From NCBI GenBank assembly GCA_001931905.2, contig MSJI02000886.1:1-64000 (forward strand): DNA of 64,000 bases. Reading direction: 5' to 3'. The DNA comes from Cladosporium sp. IMV 00045. Lineage: Eukaryota; Ascomycota; Dothideomycetes; Cladosporiales; Cladosporiaceae. The notes beneath the pieces are model-generated. The model was given only the letters and a program-made list of their open reading frames with translations, was not told where the DNA came from and searched no databases. The position numbers were made by a program, and so were the translations under genes. Shown piece by piece: positions 42,606 to 54,168 of this stretch. Every line of letters starts with the position of its first letter. The stretch's first letter is position 1.

Positions 42606-44051
42606 ATGGCTCCTACCGATCTCAGCGGGCTTGTGAAGCCTCGCGATGCGCCTGGAAATGGCCAGGTCGATCCGAAGGGACTGAATTGCTTCAAGACTGC
42701 GGATGATACGACGATGTGCGTTGCTAGCACCAATGAGCAGCACAACACGACCGATATCTTCGAGCAAGGCGGTAAGTTATGGTCGTTGATATGACGAGAA
42801 ATACCGATGTTAATCCACAGAATACTTACTGACAATCTCGCAGGCACGTCTGATCGCCACAACGACTACGGCCACCGCGCCACCAAAGACATCGCCGGCG
42901 CCGTCCCAGGACAAAACGTAACCGAAGCGCTGCGCGCCGATGGCACTGCGACCGGTCGTCCAGGAGACACCAAATTCGGCTCTCACACCTTCAAAGAGGA
43001 CGGCGGCTTCCGCGACACGCACCAAGAGCGCCCCAAGAACGGCACCGGCTTCGTCTTCGAAGACCACAAGGAAGACTTCAACCGCAACGGCAAGCACAGC
43101 GAAGCCCACAGCGCCAACCCAGACGGCTCGCGCGTTGATGCTGAAGCCAACACATTCCACCAGGCCGACTCGCTCGCTGACGCCCAGCACAAGAACGGAG
43201 CGCTTGACTCTGCGCATAGAGAGGCGGAGGGCTCGGACTGGAGCGGTAGGTTCCAGAAGCACCATGCCGGACCTGACAATAGCGATGCCAAAGATTCCAA
43301 GATCAACGGCGACATGCGCTCCGATTCTCTGCACCAGAAAGAGGAGCATAGAGATGCCAATGTGCACACCCTGCACGAGGAATCTTCCAAGAAAGGCTCG
43401 TTTAGCTGGAATGTCGTCGGCAACGATGCGCTGAAGGACTTCGCGGCCGAGTCGAGCAACTGGCCTAAAAATGTTCCTAGGGATGCCTCGTACATCGAGG
43501 TTCGCCCTACAACGGAGCAGGATCTTGCTCGACGTGATCAGGTTGCAGAGCAGCCGATGGAGCAACAGCAAGAAGCTACCAAGGTCATCCAGCAGACCAC
43601 CGACGGAGAGCCAGTCCAGAAGGTCGAGAGGCGCAACGTCGAGCGTCCAGGCACATACGACATTTACGCCTGCGCCGGCAAGGATGAACATCGCATTTGT
43701 ATGCCCCCAATCGTCAAACGCGAAGCTCAACCGCCGTTTCCCCCCAAACCCACGCCGACCACAGAGGCAGAACTCACCGCGTGGTTCGAGATCTTGTGGG
43801 GGAACAGCAAGGCGTGGAGAGACTATGCGGGCGACTTGGAGTCTTCGAATGCGCAGTTGAAAAATGAGACGCAGAGCTTGAAAGACGACAAGAAACAGAT
43901 GATGTTCGATCACAAGCTGTTGCTCGTGACGTATTACCTGATGTTTGCATTGTTTGTCTTCAGCGTTATTGATAATAGTAGCAAGAAGAGGAAGCTGAAG
44001 CAGAAATTGGCTGAGAAGGAACTAAGATTGAAAATGCTTAATTTTTCTTAG
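42606..44051 (+). CDS. His/Asp/Asn-rich hydrophilic protein with a C-terminal membrane anchor, unknown function
   Basis: Exons 42606-42771 and 42844-44051 give 457 aa. From about residue 55 to 320 the protein is extremely hydrophilic, with many H, D, N, K and E residues and spaced repeats such as GSHTFKEDGGFRDTHQERPK and DAQHKNGALDSAHREAEGSD, so it is probably disordered. A short Cys pair (YDIYACAGKDEHRICMPP) and a coiled coil (SSNAQLKNETQSLKDDKKQM) follow. One hydrophobic helix, LLLVTYYLMFALFVFSVI, lies about 20 residues from a basic end (KKRKLKQKLAEKELRLK), which suggests tail-anchored topology. There is no signal peptide. I do not recognise the family; the LEA-like composition hints at stress protection, but this is speculative. 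Confidence 0.75.
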
Positions 44052-45141
44052 GAGTCGATGGGTTGTGGCGATGATAGGTTTGCGAATTAAGGGCTGGGAG
44101 CGAAAAGGTTGATGAGGGGGTTTTGGTGTTCCATTTTACTTTGGTTGGATTGATTCGTGTTTGACATTTTGGTGTCCGCGATTTCCTATGTCTGGCGGCA
44201 ACGAATAGCTCCCTCCAAGTGGTGGCTTTGGTCAGACACGATGACGGCACTGCAGCGTTTGTTGTTTCAGATACCACGCTTGTGAAGAATTGAATTGGCC
44301 TGTATGAGATACGTGTAGTCAGTATCATAATTGCAGTTTCGCGAAGACATCGTTGAATGATATCAGCGTCTAGTGACTCTCGCCAATGCTCGCTTAGTAG
44401 TCGTCATTGGTGCTGGCGCTTGCGTGTGGTGCCATTGTACATTTTGGTGGCGATCTCAAGCCGTAAGTGAAACAAACAGCCTTCAGTATTTACTGGTACT
44501 CAGTCCAAAAATTTCTGGTGAAATTGCCCAGTCAGCAGAAAAGATGAATTCGCCACATAGCATTTCATCCTCAGTCTTGAGCAATGAATGATTCCTGTTG
44601 GTGGTTGGGCGCCAGACACGCTGGAGCATTCTCCGCGATTGCCGGGCAACGCCGCCACCTTGTCGGTTGATAAGCTGCCTGCATGCGGTCACTGTAGTGA
44701 TCCTTCGGTGAAGCAGGACCAGTTTGAGACACCTGTTCTTCACAAGACTCCTAGTGAAGTGAACAGACGCTGACTGTTTGTCCTGTGGTTGGGTGGCAAG
44801 TGGCAAACAACGGTTTAAGATGATGACCATGGTGCCTGTCGTTTGATGATTCACTTCACTTGCACCTCGGAAGCTTCGCGTCACTTCCGTAATCGGCCTT
44901 AGGTCTGGCCGGGGAAGCACGGACCGTAGGCTGAGGCAATGAGGCAAGCGCGCATGACGCTCAGCCACCCGCCTGCCTTGGGAGCTGTCACCTTAAAGAC
45001 CACCCTCACCTTCTCTCTCTCTTCCCTGCGACATCCTCCCTCTCTCACCACAACAACTACCACACACGCTCTCTGCAACTACTTCCGTTCCAGCATCCAT
45101 CAGCAACACATCACACGAGTCTCCTCAACACCACTGCGACC
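44052..45141. promoter_or_regulatory. Intergenic region and polyubiquitin promoter
   Basis: This 1.09-kb region leads into the polyubiquitin gene. The 140 bases before the ATG are a C/T-rich leader (CTCACCTTCTCTCTCTCTTC and similar), as is common in highly expressed fungal genes. Frames further upstream show no protein resemblance. Confidence 0.5.
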
Positions 45142-45890
<749 letters not shown>

Positions 45891-46842
45891 GCGAATCGAG
45901 CGAGCGGCAACCCCGATGTTTACGATGGAGTTCTTTGATACGACATGACTTTTCTTTTGGGAATGACTGCCCGGCGTGGCGAGTCGATTACATGAACAGC
46001 CTTTTCTTCTTCAAATAGCTCTATGAATGCAATCATCCCGGCATCTTCGCTGGGCCTTGACTTGCCACCTAACTGTTCCTCCTTACTTTTGTTTACGCTG
46101 TTGTTGCCTCACGTTCGACGTCCATGACGCCAGCTCCCCTAGCGCATGTTTCGTGCCCGCTTTGCTCCACCGCCGCCCCAGAGCTCCGCTCAACCAAGTG
46201 GATGCGCGCCACAACACACGGCCGCGCGGGAGGAGATGATGGGGTTTTGTTGTTCAAGTGCCGACCAATTCGGTGTAGGTGATGCTGAACGTGCGCCGTG
46301 ATTGTTTGCGCTCAGAGTCGTGTAAAGCTACGGCGAAAAAAACGTGTTTGAAAGGACATGACTGAGGGAGATAGAACCATATTCGCGAGTCTAAATTTGT
46401 ATACGTGCATTCGCATATCATGCATGCACTGGGAGAGGTGCTACCTCCGGTAGGAGAGCCTCAGGAGAGATAGCAGATAACAGGCATTCTCAGCGTATGA
46501 TTACCCGCCTCGAAACATTGACTGGCTGTCATGATCGCTCTGATAGCATCTCTGTCATTTTCTTTTTCATTCTTCACCCCTCAAACAGTACTATAGCTAT
46601 TCCATCACAGGCGGCGCATTCATCATTCATCGCTGCTGCGTAGCTCATCAGATCCCCGCCAAGCGCCTGCGTTTCCAAAGCCCGACCGCGGCGGATTCAC
46701 ATGCTTGACTTAAACAAACATTCTCAAAATTCTTTCAACACACCACACTTACTTGAAATATGCATGAATGGCGATAACGACCTCAGACTGTCTATCACTA
46801 GTTATTGAGACAACACAATCATGAAAATCCTTGGTCACACGG
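45891..46842. other. Intergenic region between polyubiquitin and the RING-UBP gene
   Basis: These 952 bases hold the polyubiquitin 3' flank and the promoter of the next gene. No gene, repeat array or RNA was recognised. Confidence 0.4.
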
Positions 46843-48966
46843 ATGCCTTCCTACTTCTATCACCTTAGGCTTGAGCTCTACCCAGCACCAGCTCAGTCAC
46901 AACTCAAGCATCAAAGCCACTCGACTCATAAGAGCAGGAGAGACATCCACCTCCCTTCTCCTGGGACGGACATCTTCAAGACCTCACTACCCGCGCACAA
47001 AACTTCCCGGTGGTCTTCCTACTCCTTCCCCAAACACCCCTCCAACGCCGACGCATCTTCAGCTTCCGGAAGCGACTTCACGAACACACCACGACGCCAA
47101 CCGCCGACGGAAAACGCAGAGTCGCATGGCGATGCTCTACTGCTGCCTGAAAGAAGCTTGAACCTGCACAATATACCGCCTTCCCCCGCTCTCACCCCGG
47201 CGAAGCTTTCGAACGAAGTGTCGGCTAAAGACTGGCGGTACGACGCCGTCTCGATCGAGAGCATAGACATGGAAGCTCGCAGTAGCACGTCGCCAGTGGC
47301 GGCGAGTAAAGGAAGTCAAGCGAAGAGCTCGAATGGAGGACTGCACACTAAAGCGCTGTATCTGCCTTCAGATCCAAAGACTACAGACGTTGGATGGGGA
47401 GTGGTACATTTGTATCGTGATGTGGAAGAGACGAATATTTTGGAAGATCAATCACAGTCACGCAGGAGCTTGGAGAGTGCTACGCGGTCGGACAAGAAAG
47501 AGGACTTCGACCCGGACAACTGCACCACACTCTGTATCCTGGCCGTGCCGTCCTGGATGATGCCTTCGGACTTGCTCGGGTTCGTTGGAGATCAGACTCG
47601 CGAGGACGTGAGTCACTTCCGCTTGATCCGGACTGGCAGAGCCAATAAGTATATGGTGTTGATGAAATTCCGCTCGGCCAAGAAGGCAAAGGACTGGCAG
47701 AAGGCGTACAACGGTCGTCTTTTCAGCGCTGCGGAGCCAGAAAACTGCCACGTCGTGTTCATCAAGAGCGTGGAGTTCCTCGGACCCGATGACGAGGATG
47801 TCGGCAGTTTTCCACAGAATGCAAATGATCCTTTCACTCCGGCTGCCCGGTCCAGTGGCACTTCCAAGTCATTGTCGAGTAAACCGCTTGCGCCCCCACC
47901 GCCTAATTTGCTCGAGCTACCTACATGCCCTGTCTGCCTGGAGCGCATGGACGAGACGACTGGCCTGCTCACAATCCTCTGCCAGCATGTCTTCCACTGC
48001 GCATGTCTAGAGAAATGGCGAGGTTCAGGATGCCCTGTCTGCCGCTACACACATTCGCCCTCATACACATTTCCGTATCCACGACCATACGGCAACGGAC
48101 CGGAAGATGATTCGGAACCAATGTGCTCAGTCTGCGCCTCTACGAGCAACGTCTGGGTGTGCCTCATCTGTGGCAACCTAGGGTGTGGCCGATACGATTC
48201 CGCCCACGCATACGCCCACTACGAAGCAACAAGCCACTGCTACGCCATGGACATCTCAACGCAGCACGTCTGGGACTACGCAGGAGACGGCTACGTCCAC
48301 CGCCTCATCCAAAGCAAACCCGACAGCCGACTCATCGACCTCCCCTCCGAAAGCCGTCAGCGACACGAGAACGAAGCTTTCCGCTCCGAAGGCAGCGACA
48401 GCGTCCCCCGCGAGAAGATGGAAAGCATGGCCGCGGAGTACACCTACCTCCTCACCTCGCAACTCGAGGGCCAACGCCGCTACTTCGAAGAGCAAGTCGA
48501 GCGCGCCGTCGACAAAGCCTCGCAAGCCTCCGCGCGCGCCGACGAAGCCGCCGCGCAAGCGCAAAAATCCGCCACAGACGCCTCGCACGCCCAGCGCGAT
48601 CGCGAGGAAATGACCAGCACGCTCGCCCGTGCAGAGAAAGCTCTGGAGCGCAGCGAGAAGGCCCGCGAGAAATTCGAGAAGCTGGCGCGGGACATGTCTG
48701 GCCAGCTGAGGGAGGAGAAGACGATGAATGAGGGTTTGCTCAAGCGCATTCGCGCCGCGGATGAGAAGGCCGAGAGTGCGAAGAAGGAGGCGGAGAAGGC
48801 TAGGGAGGAGAAGGCGGAGGCGCAGGATATGGTTAATGATTTAACCATGTTCATCAGCAGTCAGGAGAAGGTCAAGGCGTTGCAGGAGGCGGGCGAGGAG
48901 GTTGTTGAGGGGGGCAGTGGGGTTGTGGAGGGGCCGAAGAAGAAGGGGAAGGGGAGGAAGAAATGA
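46843..48966 (+). CDS. BRAP2/Etp1-like RING and UBP zinc-finger E3 ubiquitin ligase
   Basis: This is an intronless gene of 707 aa, started at the ATG encoding MPSYFYHLRLELYP. The order of domains is diagnostic for BRAP2/Etp1. A BRAP2 RRM-like domain (CTTLCILAVPSWMMPSDLLG and YMVLMKFRSAKKAKDWQKAYNG) comes first. A RING finger of the H2 type follows from residue 362 (CPVCLERM, CQHVFHCACLEKW, CPVC). A UBP zinc finger starts at 428 (CSVC, CLICGNLGCGRY, HAYAHYEATSHCYA) and binds the free ubiquitin C-terminus. A long coiled coil extends to about residue 690, and the tail is Lys-rich. Yeast Etp1 acts in ethanol tolerance, and human BRAP2 binds nuclear-localisation signals and restrains KSR. The role here is inferred from family. 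It follows polyubiquitin in the same orientation, which may be chance. Confidence 0.94.
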   Translation: MPSYFYHLRLELYPAPAQSQLKHQSHSTHKSRRDIHLPSPGTDIFKTSLPAHKTSRWSSYSFPKHPSNADASSASGSDFTNTPRRQPPTENAESHGDALLLPERSLNLHNIPPSPALTPAKLSNEVSAKDWRYDAVSIESIDMEARSSTSPVAASKGSQAKSSNGGLHTKALYLPSDPKTTDVGWGVVHLYRDVEETNILEDQSQSRRSLESATRSDKKEDFDPDNCTTLCILAVPSWMMPSDLLGFVGDQTREDVSHFRLIRTGRANKYMVLMKFRSAKKAKDWQKAYNGRLFSAAEPENCHVVFIKSVEFLGPDDEDVGSFPQNANDPFTPAARSSGTSKSLSSKPLAPPPPNLLELPTCPVCLERMDETTGLLTILCQHVFHCACLEKWRGSGCPVCRYTHSPSYTFPYPRPYGNGPEDDSEPMCSVCASTSNVWVCLICGNLGCGRYDSAHAYAHYEATSHCYAMDISTQHVWDYAGDGYVHRLIQSKPDSRLIDLPSESRQRHENEAFRSEGSDSVPREKMESMAAEYTYLLTSQLEGQRRYFEEQVERAVDKASQASARADEAAAQAQKSATDASHAQRDREEMTSTLARAEKALERSEKAREKFEKLARDMSGQLREEKTMNEGLLKRIRAADEKAESAKKEAEKAREEKAEAQDMVNDLTMFISSQEKVKALQEAGEEVVEGGSGVVEGPKKKGKGRKK

Positions 48967-49172
48967 GGTGGAGTGGGAGGGATGCATGAGATGGCGTTTT
49001 TGTTCATGAGTGGAAGCTTGTGCTCCCTTTTGCTTTCCTATTGGTGGCTTCGAGCGATATACCCTCATGGTGTTCTTGTGGCATTGCATTCATTTGGCAT
49101 TTACAACGATTATTGAGTACCTTCTTAACTTCTGATTGGCTGAGAGCTGCTGATTTGCCCCAGACCTCACCT

Positions 49173-50714
49173 CTATTCCATACTCCTCTCCATCGCCATC
49201 TGCATCTGCATTTCTTCCAACTGCCCCTTTAGATCCTCGATCTCCTGGTCCCTTTCATTGATCATCGATGTCGCAGCTTCCAGTTGTTGCTCAAGCTCTT
49301 TCACGCGCTCAGCAGAGCTCCTCTCGAATGGGTCGTCCACCGCGGCAGCTGAGACAGTTTGCTCGCCACTCCTCGCATCTTCAACGTCTTCCTCCAGGAG
49401 TCCCGCAGCTAGGCGCTCGATGTAGCCCATTTCTTTGGGAGCCTTCTTTCGAGATGAGAAAAGTCCCGATGACGCAGGGCGTTTGAGCGGGTTCTCTGTC
49501 ATGCCGGATCCATCGCCTACGCCCAGTTCATCCTCGTGTCTCCCGGTCCTGACACCCACCGGCGAGTCGAAGATGCTAGGCAGCACCACGTCCTCCTCCC
49601 CCTCTTCCCCCACCTCCTCATCGTCATCGTCATTCTGCGCAACCCACATACTCTCCCCCTGCCCCCCTCCCCCAGGCGCCGGCGCACTAGCGAAACTGAA
49701 TCCAAAACCGCTCGCCGGCGCCAGAGTTCCACCCATTCCGCCAGTACCAACTTCATCTGCCCCCCTCGCAATCCCCACCCCACCAAAAAGTCTCTTCCGA
49801 TCCTTCACCCACGGCGGACTCGGACTACGGCGTAAGAAAGTGTTCACACGCGCACGGTACTTACCTTTCGTCTGGCTGGCGGATTGCGCGCCGTTGCGCA
49901 CGAGGAGCTCGGGGGAGGTGTACTGGTTGTGGTGTTTGTGTTTGGGCGGGGAGTCGTCTTCGTTGCCGGGTTGGGTTGGCGAGGAAGTTTGCGGTGGCAG
50001 GGCAGAGTAGAAGACAGGCGTGAAGTCTTTCTCGCCGGTGAAGGGGTACGGGGCGACTTTGGGGGTGCACTTGAAGGTGTGGTATTTCTCGCTGTCGTTC
50101 TCGGCTGTGGAGGTTGCGTTGTGGTCGTTTTTGTATGCCGGTCGTCCGCGGTGAGGGCGCCGGTGGCGCACGTTCGCTTGGCCGCTGAAGTCGTGAGACC
50201 AGCGTTTGGAGAGCTGCGCGCGCGGGATGTTGGAGGCGAGGATCTCGTGCACGGCGCGGTCGTCGAGGATCACGTTGCTGGGCGGCTCGTTGATGCGGGC
50301 TTTGAAGGGGCCTGGGGAGAGCTGGTTGGGCGAGTAATGTCAGATCTGCTTCGCAAGGATGCTGTGGCCTTCCACGGCTGTGAGGCTCCTCAGACTCGGC
50401 GGTCCTGTGATGTGGTTTCTGAAAATGCGAGATATACTGACCTGATACAGACGCCACCGTTTCCCCAGCGGCGCAACGGGCCCTTTACGCTCGAAATGGT
50501 CGTGTTCGATATCGCCATCTTCGTCTCCCGGACGCCAGATTTCACGCTGCGTTCCGCTGTTTGGATCGCGCCAGTAGCGTCTTGTGGATGTTCTTGGATC
50601 TAGTGGTGATTCTTCGCTAGAGACAAGCGACTCTTCGTCTTCGGTTGCGGCTTGCTCGGGCGGATGGATGGGAGCAGTGGGCTTTGCCTGCGACAGGACT
50701 CGTTTTGCTGCCAT
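49173..50714 (-). CDS. Conserved fungal protein with C-terminal coiled coil, function unknown
   Basis: Exons 50714-50442 and 50321-49173 give 473 aa, with a phase-0 junction from GTCAGT to AACCAG. Residues 1-90 include DPRTSTRRYWRDPNSGTQRE and WRPGDEDGDIEHDHFERKGP. The second exon begins LSPGPFKARINEPPSNVILDD and contains RRSPSPPWVKDRKRLFGG. An acidic block (DDDDEEVGEEGEEDVVLPSIFDS) is followed by basic KKAPKEMGYIERLAAGLLEEDVE. The C-terminal 50 residues form a strong coiled coil (RVKELEQQLEAATSMINERD). This resembles fungal proteins of unknown function; a microtubule- or cytoskeleton-related role is only a guess from composition. Confidence 0.78.
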
Positions 50715-51095
50715 GGTGATGGTAAGATGGTCTGATGATCTCGATGTGTTGGGGTGGTTGTGAGTGATGTGGTGATGATGACTGATGCGGCTGCATGTTT
50801 GTGTTTGAGAAAGCGTTGCATGCAAGAGGTCATGTGCAAGTCCTGTGGCGAGCATTCACTTCAGTGAAGCTGCTTATGTGAGAAACTGACATGTGATAGC
50901 CCGGTCTATTGAGGTCCGTACTTGATACACGAATGTTGATAGACAGCTTTTGTAACGAGTACTAGGTGTTTAACGGATGTTCTTGGGAATCTGATCTGCT
51001 ATTCATGGTGCACGAATTAAGGGAGGTTATTTTGCAAGACACATCAGTCCTCGCTTCTATCCAGGTCTCGCTTCCCAACCCTCATTCCACAGGCC
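50715..51095. other. Intergenic region
   Basis: This 381-bp gap holds the promoter of the coiled-coil gene and the 3' flank of the permease pseudogene. Nothing else was recognised. Confidence 0.35.
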
Positions 51096-53237
51096 TCAAT
51101 GGGCAAACCGGAAATCAAGTCTCTTGTTGCCCTCATCCGTGGTAGTCTCCAAATACTCTCTCTGTTCCTTCTCGCTCATCGCATCCCAGATCTTGGCCCT
51201 GTTCTTATTCCGCCACATGTAATATCGCTTCGTCAACACATACTGTGCCATCAACATGACGCAAATACCAATCAAGACCCTGTTCCCTTCACGATAACGA
51301 GGAGCGTCTTCTTCGCGATAGACGTTAGATGCGATGATCCCGGCCGATTGCACGGTCATGTTGTAAAGGGCTGCGGAGACAGTACGCAGGCGCACGGCGT
51401 TGGAGTTGCGGGAGTTCCAGCTGACTTGGAGCGGGTGGGCTAGTTGCTACATGTTAGCATACAGGATTTCCTTGGGGCGAGTATTGTCAATTCATAGAGC
51501 ATACCGGTCGGGGTACCCAACAACAGCGTCAGGACTGCAAATGCCACCCATCTATTGATCGAGTTGATGTCCACAATTTAGAGTACGATCAGAAAGGGAA
51601 GTCTCCATAACTGCGCCGACAGCGCGGTGAATGATCTCTCATCCCATTTCTCGGATAGATACGTAATTCCCAACAAAGTGATCATGCTGAGTATCGTGTA
51701 AGGGATTGTCAGCAGATTCGTCACGAGCACACTGAAACCAAAGCTGCGGAGATTCAACGTGAAGTAGAGCGACGGAGGCGTTGCGGGAATGAGACCCGTC
51801 AAACCGATGGCGTACAATGGCCACATGTCGTAGTCTTTCATCGAGGTCCAGAGAAGCTTCGGCGTGATCGGTTGGCGGTTGTGCATGTCGCCTTTACTTG
51901 GATCGTCTCGGATTACGCGGTTAACGATTGTCCGTTCTTCTCTATTGATAGGGTTAGCGAGTGATGGATTAGGAGTTATTGACGCAATGAGGTCATCTTT
52001 CGAACCTTTCATTGAACCAACCGCTCTTCCCTCGAAGGACTCCCTTGGTCTGAGTTGGTCCTGCGGGCATCAGGAACCAGGAGAAGGCACCGACAACAAG
52101 CGTCAATAGGCCCTGTCAAAGGTGGTGTTAGCTCACGTGTCATTGCAGAATCCTGGGGATATCCAAACCTCAATCAGGAACAACCATCTCCATCCTTCGT
52201 GTCCGTGAAAGCCACGGAGCTGCAAGAGACCCGCGCCCAGGAGTCCGCTGATTATGTCTGCGAGATTGTAGGCTAGCCAGAATACTGCCAGTCGGATCGA
52301 TAGCTCGCTTGAAGTGTAGAAGTAGCTGAGGTAGAGGATCGTCTGACACTGGTGTGAGCGGTGAAATTTTAATGGAGACATCGAACGATACTTGCATCTG
52401 GGATGAAACCGCCTTGCTGCATCAACGTGTTAGAATTGCATGAGTATTCGAGACCTATAATCTCCAAGCATGACTTACGAAGAGAGCCAAAAGGGCACGA
52501 CAAACAAGGAATGAAGATTTCCCACTTAGCCAGAATTGGCCCTGTGAAAATGGTCAGTCGTGAAACAGCAATATTCGCCCAGAAAGTCTCACTGCAGATA
52601 CGAGACTCCACAGGCACAGTTGCATCGGGATCCATCGATCTGGACCCAGATACTTGCTGACAAGCTGAGAAGGTAGCTCAGCACAAAGGAAAGTTAACTT
52701 GAAGACAGTGTTTCCAAGGTTGTAATCTGGAACGTGGTCAACAAAAGTTTTGATCCGTGAAGAGTATTCAGCCATACCGTTGGTATTCATGTTCAAGTCC
52801 GACAAGAAATTGTCCGAGACAGCTTGAGACAGGTTTGACCGATCGAGCTCGAGAGCCATGAACATCAGGCAGGCAAAAGACAAGATACGCAAATCGATTT
52901 TCCTCATCACTCTGCGCTCTTCCCCAAACGTCCATCGATGAGAAGGATCGAAGCGGTGTATGTTTTCCCAGTCTGATCGAGGTTGTTACTGAGGAGCCAG
53001 TTGTTCGTTGTCGAAGACTGACTCCCGAGTGGCAATGGCATCGTTGTCTTCTCGAGCTCTGCGTTGCCACCAACTTCTGCGTTCTGCTGGTGCGGCAAGG
53101 TCACATGTGTTCCCAGGCTCGATGGCCGTCGTAGTGGCAGACGATTTTCCTGTTTGAGAAGCCTTGAGCTCGGGATGTTCCAGGGATGGCGCGGAAGTCT
53201 CTTCGACGAGGCCATGCTTCATTGGGAGCGCGCTCAT
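51096..53237 (-). pseudogene. MFS transporter of the Dal5/Tna1 (anion:cation symporter) family with two in-frame stop codons
   Basis: Eight exons (53237-52778, 52726-52593, 52541-52479, 52416-52396, 52342-52169, 52112-52006, 51941-51505 and 51439-51096) sum to 580 codons in one frame and rebuild a full permease. Landmarks are [81 protein letters not shown] and TTDEGNKRLDFRFAH at the end. Relatives import allantoate, nicotinate or similar carboxylates. Codon 84 (52988-52986) and codon 441 (51580-51578) are both TAA. Intron 4 uses a GC donor (GCAAGT) with a normal CAG acceptor. No frameshift is present and splice sites look intact, so the damage is slight. A short product starting at 52910 would still stop at codon 441, losing the last helices. 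Confidence 0.85.
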
Positions 53238-54168
53238 AATCAGGCGAGTCTTTGAAGGCCGGTCTGATCATTTTAGGCACACCGTTGAATCGATCTTTAT
53301 ATGGGAGCTCTTACGACGTTCCCACCGACTCGATAGTATCTCGGCAACACAGATGATACCATACTGTTCTAGTGTTGCTCATGAATGCCGAGTAAACGCT
53401 TGTCGTCGCTTAATTGTACGTGCAGTAGTACATATAGCACCATCGCACGACATAGATCCTGAAGACTGGAAAACAGTTCCGTAACGAGAAGCACCCTCGG
53501 GAAATCTAACGTTCGGGGTCCTCCCAAATGCATATGCCGCCAAGTATTGCTCGAATCGTTGCGATTGGCCTCTACAAATTCTCGTTGAGATGGGCGGGTT
53601 CAAGAATGTCGTGCTCTGTGTTCGCTACGAGTAGGTGGGTCAAACAGAGCGGAGAAGCATTCGAACAGTGCACCATTGAAGATAAGACTTACATTGCTGA
53701 TTCACGTTTAGAAGTTTGCATCTTTGAAGATAAATATCGCCTTTTGCCGATGCGACGTTGCATCTGCTATAAGACTAGGAAATTGAATATTGCTCCTTTT
53801 CCGGAAGATCCGCTACTTGTAGCTGTATCAAGAATTATATGACAATTGTTGCCCTACCAGAACAGATGCAGCACAATGAGAAGTTGTAGGGTCATGTTCT
53901 TGAGCAATAACATATGCAGCTAGTGGGAAGTCAGAGTCGAATGACTATGGTGTGATCGGGTGGTGGAATTGTGTGCTTTAGGTCAGGATCCCACCAAATT
54001 CATCGACATACATGACGAAGCAATCTCGCAGACTAAAAGCTATGGCGAGCTTACGATATTGTTCAATATTTGTAGCACACAAATAATCGTCCCTCTCTCG
54101 CACTTTCCCCAGATTCGTTGCAAGAGCTCGAGAAATCTTTCAATTTACCACAATACAATCGCCAAACA
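53238..54168. other. Divergent intergenic region, A/T-rich in part
   Basis: This 931-bp stretch lies between the permease pseudogene and the TauD gene and becomes A/T-rich from about 53640 to 53900. A 104-codon ATG frame at 53528-53842 has no recognisable features and is not called as a gene. Confidence 0.4.

Noticed and set aside
42810..43913. 367-codon minus-strand frame with hydrophobic runs
   Set aside because: It is antisense to the His-rich protein, whose spliced frame, ATG and membrane helix are more coherent; the mirror frame lacks family resemblance.
44483..44968. 161-codon minus-strand frame upstream of polyubiquitin
   Set aside because: It has no family resemblance and lies in the region expected to hold the polyubiquitin promoter.
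53528..53842. 104-codon ATG frame in the intergenic region before the TauD gene
   Set aside because: It shows no domain, biased composition or conserved pattern; a chance frame in A/T-rich DNA is more likely.
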